64,000 bases of DNA, taken from assembly GCF_003600155.1 (NCBI RefSeq), contig NZ_QWLD01000034.1, positions 1-64,000 on the forward strand, given 5' to 3'. The notes under the pieces were generated by a model that was not told the origin of the DNA, made no database searches, and saw only the letters and a list, made by a program, of their open reading frames with translations. Shown here one piece after another: positions 17,515 to 25,049 of the stretch (the first letter of the stretch is position 1; each line of letters begins with the position of its first letter). A program made the position numbers and the translations under genes. The stretch is from Nesterenkonia muleiensis. Its GTDB lineage: Bacteria > Actinomycetota > Actinomycetes > Actinomycetales > Micrococcaceae.

Positions 17515-19691
17515 CAGCCGCCTGCGCCTGCGCCTGCGCCTGCGCCTGCGCCTGAGCCGCTGTAACGATTGGCGCGCCGGTCGTCGAAGGGGGAGTCTTG
17601 GGCTTCGAGGAAGTCTCCGGTGCGGTAGCTCCCGGCAGCAGAGTTCATGTACTGATTCCACATTGGTGCTGCCAGGGTGGAACCAAAGAGCCTCTCGTAG
17701 TACTGGCCGTTGATGGTGTTGCCGCGCAGTGGGCGGATCCCGTCGGTGCGTCCGATCTGGGCCGCGGTGGTCATGCCTTCTGTCGAGCCGACGAACCACG
17801 TGTTCGAGCCGGTGTTGGAGGTCCCGGTCTTGCCCGTCATCGGGAACGCGGGGTTCCCGGCGGCAATGCTCTGCTCGGCGATGTTGATCAGTGTGTCGTT
17901 GACTTGGGCGGCGATGTCGGGGTCTATGACTTCTTCGCAGGTGGTCTCAGGTACTGGGTAGTCGTTGCCCTGACCGTCCGTGATCCCGACCAGTGCGCGT
18001 TCTTCACAGCGCACGCCGTCGTTGGCGAAGGTGGCATAGGCGGTAGCCAGGGTCATCGGGGAAAGCTCGATAGCGCCGAGCACGAATGCCGGAGTGTTCG
18101 GCGTCAGCAGCTCCCCATTACCGGCTGAGCGAATGTCCAATCGTTCCGTCAGGTCAGTGATGGCGCAGAGATCCATCTGGTGGGCGGTGGCCACGGTGGC
18201 GGTGTTGACCGAATAGAACAGACCGTAATCGAGGGTCATCTCCTGTTCCATGCCATTGACGACGTTGACGATCTCCCAGCTGTTGGAGTCATCCTCTGTC
18301 CCGTCTGCCAATAGCTGTACTTCACCACCGGGCATACAGCTGGCTTCCCAGGGCTGGCCGTAGTCGTATTCGGTGATGCTGGCATCGATGACATCGTCCA
18401 TCGCTCCGCCTTCTTCCAGCCAGGCCGCGGCGACAAAAGGCTTCAAGGTGGACCCTACGGGGAATCCGCCGGAGTCTCCGTAGGCGAAGTCGACGTTGAA
18501 GTTCATGGTGGTCCGGCCCGCGGCCTCATCGCCCTCGGGGTGGTACACGGTGGATTGGGCCATCGTCAGAATATTGCCGGTGGTGGGCTCAACCGAGGTG
18601 AGCGTGGCCACTGCGCCGGAGCTGTCACCGGGGGGCACGGTGTTGTCGACGTGGCGCTGTGCCTCATCCTGCGCCTGCGGATCCAGTGTGGTGGCGATCC
18701 TCAGCCCCCCGCGCAGCAGCAGGGTCTCGCGCTCCTCGCGGGTTTCTCCGAAGGCCTCATCGTCCAGGATCAGCCTCTGAACGTAGTCGCAGAAATAGGG
18801 GGCGAATGCCGCAGAGACGCAGCCGGATTCGGCGGGGTGAGGATCCAGGTCGAGGTCGGAGGCTGCTGCTTCTTCCCGTTGCTCTTCGCTGATGTAGCCA
18901 TTGCGCACCATGGTCTCCAGCACCACATTGCGCCGGTTGGCGGCGGCCTCGGGATTGGCCTGAGGGTCGTAGTAGTTCGGTGCCTGCACCATCCCGGCAA
19001 GGGTCGCTGACTGGGCGATGTCCAGTTCGCTTGCCGGAATCCCCCAGTAGTGCTGAGCGGCAGCCTCAACCCCGTAGTTCTGCTGGCCCAGCAGAACTAT
19101 GTTGAGATACCCCTCGAGGATCTCCTCTTTGGTCATCTGCGTTTCAAGGTCAGCTGCCAGCCGGGCCTCGTTGAACCGGTCGGCCACCGTGGTGGTTCCG
19201 CCCATCACCAGATTCTCGCGGCCCTCGAGGTAGTCGGCGTTGAGCAGGATCAGACTCACATACTGGTGAGTGATCGTCGACCCGCCCTCGGTGGGACCCG
19301 AGCCCATGTTGCTCACTGCCGCCCGCGCAAGAGCCCTGACATCGGTGCCGCTGTGTTCGTAGAACCTCTCGTCTTCGATGGAGACGATGGCATCCTGCAT
19401 CTCTTGCGAGATCTCATCGAGGGAGACTGGTTCCCGGTTCTCTGCATAGAATCGGGCGATTTCGGTGCCGTCTGCGGCCTCGATCACCGAAGGCGTGCTC
19501 AACGGAGCCTCCCGCAACTGGACAGGATGCTCATCGAGGACATCATCACCCAGCGATGCCGCCGCACCCCCGGTGGCAGCCAGTGGGAACAGCAGGCCGG
19601 CAGCCAAAGCACCGCACACGGCGCTGATCCCCAGAAAACTGAGGACCTTGCCCACTGTCGAGGCGGTATCAAGACCAGGCTTGCGTGGCAT
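17514..19691 (-). CDS. bifunctional class A penicillin-binding protein
   Basis: A 725-residue peptidoglycan glycosyltransferase/transpeptidase. One membrane helix at about residues 15-42. The GT51 domain has the catalytic glutamate E106 in SIEDERFYEHSGTD and the second motif EGGSTITHQYV, where the usual TQQ is THQ. The transpeptidase domain shows the nucleophile in VGSTLKPFVA (SxxK), YSVNTATVA (SxN) and GKTGTSNTGSNTWF (KTG). ATG 19691 (MPRKPG) has AGGAG about 11 bases upstream; a start at 19727 is less likely. The C-terminus is a Gly-Ala repeat encoded by a hexanucleotide array. First gene of a three-gene operon. Confidence 0.93.
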   Translation of the reverse strand: MPRKPGLDTASTVGKVLSFLGISAVCGALAAGLLFPLAATGGAAASLGDDVLDEHPVQLREAPLSTPSVIEAADGTEIARFYAENREPVSLDEISQEMQDAIVSIEDERFYEHSGTDVRALARAAVSNMGSGPTEGGSTITHQYVSLILLNADYLEGRENLVMGGTTTVADRFNEARLAADLETQMTKEEILEGYLNIVLLGQQNYGVEAAAQHYWGIPASELDIAQSATLAGMVQAPNYYDPQANPEAAANRRNVVLETMVRNGYISEEQREEAAASDLDLDPHPAESGCVSAAFAPYFCDYVQRLILDDEAFGETREERETLLLRGGLRIATTLDPQAQDEAQRHVDNTVPPGDSSGAVATLTSVEPTTGNILTMAQSTVYHPEGDEAAGRTTMNFNVDFAYGDSGGFPVGSTLKPFVAAAWLEEGGAMDDVIDASITEYDYGQPWEASCMPGGEVQLLADGTEDDSNSWEIVNVVNGMEQEMTLDYGLFYSVNTATVATAHQMDLCAITDLTERLDIRSAGNGELLTPNTPAFVLGAIELSPMTLATAYATFANDGVRCEERALVGITDGQGNDYPVPETTCEEVIDPDIAAQVNDTLINIAEQSIAAGNPAFPMTGKTGTSNTGSNTWFVGSTEGMTTAAQIGRTDGIRPLRGNTINGQYYERLFGSTLAAPMWNQYMNSAAGSYRTGDFLEAQDSPFDDRRANRYSGSGAGAGAGAGAGG
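17521..17556. repeat. hexanucleotide tandem repeat in PBP C-terminus
   Basis: Five perfect CCTGCG units followed by one CCTGAG unit. On the coding (minus) strand they give the alternating Gly-Ala tail of the penicillin-binding protein just before its stop codon. Unit length is a multiple of three, so copy-number change would alter tail length without a frameshift. Confidence 0.9.
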
Positions 19692-19810
19692 CAGAATGGG
19701 CTCCTGTGTTCGAGATTCACCAGGCACTGGGTGCGTTAGGTCCAGAATTGACTCTGTTCACTCTAGGAACCGGGCGCGCTGAGGACATCACCCTGGAAGC
19801 GACACTTTGA

Positions 19811-19848
19811 ATCGCCTCCAGGCGACAGATTCGTCGCCTTGGAGCGAC
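19811..19848. promoter_or_regulatory. paired TCGCC/GGCGA palindromes, candidate operator
   Basis: Two adjacent dyads: TCGCCTCCAGGCGA (19812-19825) and GTCGCcttggaGCGAC (19833-19848), with a further GCGAC half at 19799-19803. They lie 37-74 bases before the histidine kinase gene at 19885 and 120-160 bases before the divergent penicillin-binding protein gene, so could serve either. LuxR-type regulators bind such dyads; autoregulation by the encoded regulator is inference. Confidence 0.45.
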
Positions 19849-19884
19849 TGATGAAGACCCGCTCGCCGGTTGTAAGCTTGGGCT

Positions 19885-21111
19885 ATGCCACCGAAGGGGA
19901 AGCGCCGCGCTGCTATGGGTGTCCTCGACACCCTGCGTGAATACCCTCGTCTGGTGGACAGTGCATTGGCAGTTGGCCTGATCGCGATACTGGTGTGGAT
20001 CAGTCAAGTCGAGCAAGAGGCTGACCGTCCTGTCAGTGCACTGGCCTATCTCTTGATCGTTCTGCTGGGCGTGCTGCTTCTGTTCAGACGGGAACACGCC
20101 CCGCTGGTGCTCTTTCTCACCGTGGGTGTGCTCATCCTGTATTACGGAATGGGCCACCCGAGTGTCGGAGTGGACCACCCCAACATCGGGATCGCCCTCC
20201 CATTGGCTCCGGCACTGTACTCGGCTGCGGAGTTTCGAGGCTCCAGGTGGCCGGTATGGGCAGCTTCCTCTCTGATCGTTCTGCTGGTGGCCACCAAACT
20301 GGCATCGTTGCCGGCCGATGACGTGGTAGCCCAACTGATCTACAAACTTGGACCCGACGTGGCACTGATGACCGCTGTGATCGCACTCGGCGATAGCGTC
20401 AGGGCGCGGCGGGTGATACGCGCCAGAGCCGAGCGCATCCTCCAAGCGACAGCAGAGCAGGAAAGAGCACAGGCCAAGGCAGTAGCCGCTGAGGAACGCA
20501 CCCGGATCGCCCAGGAGCTTCACGACGCGCTCGGGCACCAGACCACGTTGATCGCCACCCATTCCGATGTGGCCAAAGAGGCACTCCGCCAGAATCCAGA
20601 GACGGCAGAAGCCTCACTCACCATCATCGGGGAGACCAGCCGCCGGATGATGGGGGACCTGCGCGAAACTGTGCGCACCCTGCGCGACCGCCACGAGAAA
20701 CCGGCCAGACTCACGCTCCAAGACGTGCAGAATACGCTCTTCGACGATGCAGTGATCAACGTCATTGCCGACATCATGGTCCCGCCCGATGTGCCCGAAC
20801 CAGTCAATGCCGCTGCCTACCGCATCGTCCAGGAAGCGCTGAACAACGTGGTCAAGCACTCTGGAGCCACGGAGGCCCGTGTTGAGATCAGGCCCCGGTG
20901 GGAGGGGGAGGAACGGGACCTGGAGATCATCGTGCGGGACAGCGGGCCCCGGCACAGCGCAGTGACTCCACGGGACAGCGGTTTCGGCCTGGTCGGCATG
21001 GCCGAGCGATGCCATTGGCTGGGAGGGACTTTGGAGGCCGGCCCGTGGGGTGCGGGATTCCGCATAAGAGCTCTGCTGCCCCTGGCACAGGTGAGAGTCG
21101 AGGCCACATGA
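19885..21111 (+). CDS. LiaS/DesK-type sensor histidine kinase
   Basis: A 408-residue kinase with about five or six membrane helices in residues 25-170, a short extracytoplasmic exposure typical of intramembrane-sensing kinases, then a HisKA_3 domain with phospho-acceptor H213 in RIAQELHDALGHQTTLI. The HATPase part contains IVQEALNNVVKHSGA (N box) and IVRDSGPRHSAVTPRDSGFGL. Start ATG 19885 gives MPPKGKRRAAM; a second ATG 30 bases on is possible. The stop overlaps the regulator start by ATGA. Partner of the LuxR-type regulator at 21108. Such systems often sense envelope damage; the signal cannot be read here. Confidence 0.92.
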   Translation: MPPKGKRRAAMGVLDTLREYPRLVDSALAVGLIAILVWISQVEQEADRPVSALAYLLIVLLGVLLLFRREHAPLVLFLTVGVLILYYGMGHPSVGVDHPNIGIALPLAPALYSAAEFRGSRWPVWAASSLIVLLVATKLASLPADDVVAQLIYKLGPDVALMTAVIALGDSVRARRVIRARAERILQATAEQERAQAKAVAAEERTRIAQELHDALGHQTTLIATHSDVAKEALRQNPETAEASLTIIGETSRRMMGDLRETVRTLRDRHEKPARLTLQDVQNTLFDDAVINVIADIMVPPDVPEPVNAAAYRIVQEALNNVVKHSGATEARVEIRPRWEGEERDLEIIVRDSGPRHSAVTPRDSGFGLVGMAERCHWLGGTLEAGPWGAGFRIRALLPLAQVRVEAT

Positions 21112-21755
21112 TCACGGTGCTCATCGTGGATGACCAGGACCTGCTGCGGGCAGGACTTCGCGCACTGCTGGACAGCGACCCGGATATTCAGGTGGTCGGT
21201 GAAGCCAGCAACGGGCAAGAAGCCATCAGCCAGGCGAAGAGACTGAGCCCGGATGTGGTCCTGATGGACATCCGGATGCCGGTGATGGACGGTATCGAAG
21301 CAACCCTCAGGCTCCGCGATGACAAACAGGACACCGGTGCGGTGCTGATTCTGACGACATTCGATGATGACACAGAGGTTCTCAGCGCTATCCGGGCCGG
21401 AGCTTGCGGGTACCTTCTGAAAGACACTCACCCGGCGGAGCTGCGCCGTGCGGTTCGCGCCGCAGCGGAGGGGGTGAGCCTGCTCTCGCCACAGATCACG
21501 CGCAAGCTGATGGATCACGTCGTCAGCGGCGCTCCCGCAGAGTCGGACCTGGATATCACTGTCCTGACAGAGCGTGAGGTGGAAGTGATGAGAGGCGTGG
21601 CCGAAGGCAAGAGCAACGCAGAGATCGCGGTTGAGCTTTACCTCAGTCCCGCGACCGCACGCACCTACGTCAGCCGAATCCTCACAAAACTCGACATCAG
21701 AGACCGGACCGAACTGGCTCTGATGGCTCACCGCGCAGGGCTGGGCAGGGCCTAA
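21108..21755 (+). CDS. NarL/LuxR-family response regulator
   Basis: A 215-residue regulator: receiver domain with acidic VDDQD, phospho-acceptor D54 in [13 protein letters not shown] and lysine in YLLKDTHP; C-terminal LuxR helix-turn-helix with [20 protein letters not shown] and [17 protein letters not shown]. The frame is open upstream into the kinase gene, but ATG 21108 overlapping the kinase stop (ATGA) starts exactly at MITVLIVDD and is the true start. Forms a two-component pair with the kinase just upstream. Likely targets include its own promoter dyads or wall genes nearby (inference). Confidence 0.95.
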   Translation: MITVLIVDDQDLLRAGLRALLDSDPDIQVVGEASNGQEAISQAKRLSPDVVLMDIRMPVMDGIEATLRLRDDKQDTGAVLILTTFDDDTEVLSAIRAGACGYLLKDTHPAELRRAVRAAAEGVSLLSPQITRKLMDHVVSGAPAESDLDITVLTEREVEVMRGVAEGKSNAEIAVELYLSPATARTYVSRILTKLDIRDRTELALMAHRAGLGRA

Positions 21756-21800
21756 CTTCGTTACTTCTGATTGAACCGCAGAACTGCCTGGTGGTGTTCT

Positions 21801-22208
21801 TTACGACGATGGTGATGAGGGTGCCGACCAGCTTGACGGTGTCTCTGGAGACCAGGTGCTTGGGGCGCTCCAGCTCTGCGGTGAGGCCGGATTCACCGTC
21901 TGTGGCGCAGGCGTCTGCCCGGTGGTCTGCTGCGGACTGGGGCTGGGGCTGGGGCTGGACGTGGTGGGCTCTTGCTGAGACGGCGAGGGCGCCGTCGGCG
22001 GGCTTGTTGCCGAGGTGGGAGCGGCTGTGCTGGTGGGTGAGGTGGGCGGGGCAGTGGACTGCGTCGGCTCTGGAGCGGCGGTGACCTCAACTGCGGGGCC
22101 GAAGTCCTTGTCCGTGTTCTGGCCCATGGCGGAGACCACTGCAGTGCCGCCGCCCAGTGCAACGATGCTCAGCGCTCCGGTGATGACCCAGGTGGTCTGT
22201 CGATCCAT
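21801..22208 (-). CDS. Pro/Thr/Ser-rich anchored or secreted protein
   Basis: A 135-residue protein with a short N-terminus, a hydrophobic segment at about residues 8-27 (VITGALSIVALGGGTAVV) acting as signal anchor, then a low-complexity tail of Pro, Thr, Ser and Gln that would lie outside the membrane, ending in repeated SAPSTWSPETPSSWSAPS blocks. A GGGGCT array (21939-21956) encodes an SPSPSP run. No domain is recognised. It converges with the response regulator at 21108 and diverges from the membrane protein at 22352. Composition suggests a wall-spanning, perhaps glycosylated stalk; function unknown. Confidence 0.6.
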   Translation of the reverse strand: MDRQTTWVITGALSIVALGGGTAVVSAMGQNTDKDFGPAVEVTAAPEPTQSTAPPTSPTSTAAPTSATSPPTAPSPSQQEPTTSSPSPSPSPQQTTGQTPAPQTVNPASPQSWSAPSTWSPETPSSWSAPSSPSS

Positions 22209-22297
22209 CGTCTCGGGTGCTCCTAGGGTTTGGTCGTCGTCGGCAATTGTACGTCTCCACTGTCATCGATCAGTGTGAGAAGAGGAGGAGACCGCAG

Positions 22298-22313
22298 TGA
22301 GAGCTTTCTCATC
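22298..22313. promoter_or_regulatory. TGAGA-N4-TCTCATC dyad upstream of 22352
   Basis: TGAGAgcttTCTCATC has the same half TCTCATC and the same 4-base spacing as the palindrome at 12360-12377. It lies about 40 bases before the membrane protein gene at 22352, a promoter-proximal position. Candidate operator for a shared regulator. Confidence 0.4.
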
Positions 22314-22351
22314 TTTCAGCCATGGGGCTGGCAAATGGTTGAATAGTCTCC

Positions 22352-22753
22352 ATGCCTGAGACGCGACCTTCCCGCCCGCCCCGCCCGGCCTCAGTGTGGG
22401 TGGTCTACGTGATCATGTTCTTCCAAGGGGCTGCCATCATCCTGGGCAGCCTGGCCGCAGTGATCGGTGCGGAGGCCCAGGTGCTTGACGCCGCCGGGAC
22501 GCTCGCGCTGACGGTGCTCTACGTACTCTCCGGAGTGGTGCTGGTGCTCTTGGGCTTCCGCGTCTTTCTCGGCTCTCCTTCAGCGCGGACGCCGGCCATG
22601 GTGCTTGAGCTGTTGATGGTGGTGCTTTCCTTCAGCTTCTTCGCGGGGGGAGCGCTCCTCATGGGACTGATCTTCCTGGTCCCGGCGGGCACGGCGCTGG
22701 TGCTGCTGTTCGTCCGGTCGACAGTTCAGTGGCTTGAGGTTCACAGCACCTGA
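22352..22753 (+). CDS. small four-helix membrane protein
   Basis: A 133-residue protein with a Pro/Arg-rich cytoplasmic start and four predicted membrane helices (about 15-37, 48-70, 85-105 and 107-125). No catalytic or binding motif is visible; similar small hydrophobic proteins are common in Micrococcaceae. ATG 22352 is used; no strong Shine-Dalgarno is evident. Its 3' end overlaps by 13 bases the convergent kinase-like gene at 22741. A TGAGA-N4-TCTCATC dyad precedes it. Function unknown. Confidence 0.6.
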   Translation: MPETRPSRPPRPASVWVVYVIMFFQGAAIILGSLAAVIGAEAQVLDAAGTLALTVLYVLSGVVLVLLGFRVFLGSPSARTPAMVLELLMVVLSFSFFAGGALLMGLIFLVPAGTALVLLFVRSTVQWLEVHST

Positions 22754-23859
22754 CGGAGCTCGGCAGCGACATCAGCGTACTGCGGCCGGACCGCATAGAC
22801 CAGCCCCAGCCTCATCAGCGCGGCGCGCTCGTAGACGGCCACCGTGCTCCGGGGCACGGCACACTGCTCGGCGGCCTCGTCCACGCAGAACCGGACCGTT
22901 TCGGCCTGACGCGCGCTCCACACGCCCTGCAACGTGCGCAGCAGCGCGTGGGCACGGAGGTTTCCCAGGTCCAACGCCGGATCGGCCAGGCATGCAGTGT
23001 CCACATCCAACAGACCCGGTCCCCGTCGCCGAGACCACAGCAGCTGCTTGTCGTGCAGGTCCCGGTGCGCCGGGACCAGCCGGTCCTCGTTCAGCCGGTT
23101 CAGCTGCGCGCTGATGTCTGCCACCCTGCGTTCGGTCTGCGCAGCATCTGGCAGGTAGCCGACGGTCAGGTGGAACCAGTGCCGCAGGACACCGCTCTCC
23201 GATTCCGCCCTGTGCACCAGCGCCCCGGTGCGTGCGGTAACTTGCGGGGCACTCTGCAGACTGCCGGTGACTGTCTGGGCCCAGGCCCGGCACACCTCGT
23301 TCCATGCCTGAACCCATTGGTCCTGGCCCAGTGCCCCGGGGTTATGGAGGGAGACGCCCTCCAAGGCGGCGAAGGTCACGGTGGAGTCGCTGTGGTCCAG
23401 AACATCCGGAGTGCGGAAAGGGCCGGTGAAAGGCTCCGCGCGGCGGATCCCGTCCAGCACCCCGGCTGCTTTGCCGCGCCTGACGACTTTGACGAACTCG
23501 ACGGTGACAGTCTCAGTGCTGTGCGCCGTCTCCCGGCGCACCACCGCACGTTTGCCGGGGCGGTGGGAGACGATCTCTGATGCCTGGTGCCCTTTCCCTG
23601 GGGAGAGCAGGTCCTTCAGGTCGCGGAGCTTGGGGTCTTCCCCCGCGTTCAACAGTCGCGGACCGTTCCGGCCCCACCAACCGGCGCGGAGACCACGCCC
23701 GTCGGTGAGCTCCACGGCCAGTTCGCCTGAGGCGTCCTTGTCCGCCGGCACCGGCCAGGCCCGCCGGACCGTGAGAGTCTCCCCGGAGACCTCCACGCGG
23801 TGCGGCGGGATGAGCTGGTCCGGGCGGGAGGTGTGCTGGAGCATCGTTGCTGCGTTCAT
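22741..23859 (-). CDS. APH-fold phosphotransferase A of glycosyltransferase cluster
   Basis: A 372-residue protein. The C-terminal half has the APH/choline-kinase catalytic loop VPAHRDLHDKQLLW and the metal-binding LLDVDTACLADPALDLGN; the N-terminal lobe is divergent. It probably phosphorylates a small hydroxylated substrate, possibly a sugar or glycolipid made by the neighbouring transferases. Its start overlaps the stop of the second phosphotransferase (4 bases), placing it at the end of a six-gene reverse-strand cluster. Having two tandem, dissimilar kinases of one fold is unusual and suggests a heterodimer or successive reactions; both are inference. Confidence 0.72.
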   Translation of the reverse strand: MNAATMLQHTSRPDQLIPPHRVEVSGETLTVRRAWPVPADKDASGELAVELTDGRGLRAGWWGRNGPRLLNAGEDPKLRDLKDLLSPGKGHQASEIVSHRPGKRAVVRRETAHSTETVTVEFVKVVRRGKAAGVLDGIRRAEPFTGPFRTPDVLDHSDSTVTFAALEGVSLHNPGALGQDQWVQAWNEVCRAWAQTVTGSLQSAPQVTARTGALVHRAESESGVLRHWFHLTVGYLPDAAQTERRVADISAQLNRLNEDRLVPAHRDLHDKQLLWSRRRGPGLLDVDTACLADPALDLGNLRAHALLRTLQGVWSARQAETVRFCVDEAAEQCAVPRSTVAVYERAALMRLGLVYAVRPQYADVAAELRQVL

Positions 23860-25049
23860 CGGTCAAGAGCCTCCTCAGCCAGGTTCAGAGCGTTGACAGT
23901 GTGCACCGGCCAGTCCGGCTCGCGGTGACGGAAGAAATCGGTGGCCCGGGCCAAATGCGCGTAAGCCTCCCAGGCGTTGAGATCGGCAGGCTCGAGCCTG
24001 GCACAGCTGGAGTAGCCCGCCAGGAACGCATCGATCAGCTCACTGTGCCCGGCATGCCGGCAGCTGGCAACCCAGGAGCCGATGTCACGCATCGGGTGGC
24101 CAGGGCCTGCTCGGTCCAGATCGATGATGCGGACCTTGTGGCTGCCCTCGGCTGCCAAGAGCACCTGGTCGGGGGAGAGGTCACCGTGAACCTCGGCGGT
24201 CGCGGAGTCCAGGGCGGCTCTGAGGTCTGTAAGGCAGCGCAAAGCGAGCTGCTCGGCGCGGCCAGAGAGCCACGGTGCCACCAGGTGCAGCGCGGCGGAG
24301 GCCTGCAGAGGGTCCGCCTCTGGGGGCCCCTGCCCCTGGCTGCTGTCACTGCGTGAGGAGGCGTGCAGCCGTCCGATGACCTCCCCGGCGGTCTCTGATG
24401 CAGGCTCGTACGGAGTGCGGGCCAGATCTCCGAATCCCCACAGCGGCGCTATTGTTGCTGAGCGCCGGTCCCCCAGAGGAAGCAGATTGGTGACAGGGAG
24501 ACCGAGTTCGCGCCAGCGGCGGGCGGCGCTGAGCAGGTGGTCAGCCCCTCCGGCCAGGATTCGCACCACTTTGGGGCTCTTGCCGGCGTCGACGATGGCC
24601 ACTAGGCGTCTGCGCGGGTTGTAGCGCAGAATCTGCCAGCTGACCTGCCGCTCCTCCTGCTTCTCCAGAGCCCGCTGGGCCTCAGCGAGCTCCTTGGCCA
24701 GCGCCGGATCCGACCAGGCGCTGCCGGTGCAGAGGAAGAGGCCAGCGCGCTGCTGGTGGACGCTCAGCGGATCGCCGGTCTCAGCGGCCCGCTGCTGGGC
24801 TTTGCTGAACTTATCGGGATCGGTGGTGAGCATGGTCCAGCCATGGGTGCCGTCGAGTTCGGTGTGGGCCACCACCACAGAGTGCTCGGGCTTCAGCCGG
24901 GCATGGGTAATGGTGACATGGCGTTCCAGCAAGGCTGAAAGCCTGCTGGAGTCGATGACCTCCTCCGCCCGGTCCAGCCGGGCGCCCTCAGCGACCAGGG
25001 CATCGGCCTCCGCCACGCTGGGAACGTAGGTATCAGTGCGGGGGTTCAT
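23856..25049 (-). CDS. APH-fold phosphotransferase B of glycosyltransferase cluster
   Basis: A 397-residue protein with the same fold as its downstream neighbour but low resemblance. Catalytic loop AEVHGDLSPDQVLL and metal aspartate in VRIIDLDRAGPGHPMRDIGSW; the middle region includes a P-loop-like beta-strand segment (RLVAIVDAGKSPKVVRILAG) and an insertion rich in Gln/Glu (about 120-140). Start overlaps the ABC exporter stop (ATGA-type), so translation is coupled. Substrate unknown; the genomic context with glycosyltransferases and an exporter suggests a glycoconjugate. Confidence 0.72.
   Translation of the reverse strand: MNPRTDTYVPSVAEADALVAEGARLDRAEEVIDSSRLSALLERHVTITHARLKPEHSVVVAHTELDGTHGWTMLTTDPDKFSKAQQRAAETGDPLSVHQQRAGLFLCTGSAWSDPALAKELAEAQRALEKQEERQVSWQILRYNPRRRLVAIVDAGKSPKVVRILAGGADHLLSAARRWRELGLPVTNLLPLGDRRSATIAPLWGFGDLARTPYEPASETAGEVIGRLHASSRSDSSQGQGPPEADPLQASAALHLVAPWLSGRAEQLALRCLTDLRAALDSATAEVHGDLSPDQVLLAAEGSHKVRIIDLDRAGPGHPMRDIGSWVASCRHAGHSELIDAFLAGYSSCARLEPADLNAWEAYAHLARATDFFRHREPDWPVHTVNALNLAEEALDR

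Noticed and set aside
17515-17799. Upstream extension of the DUF418-like protein containing poly-Arg
   Set aside because: It is the shifted reading of the PBP repeat; the coupled ATG at 17514 is the real start.
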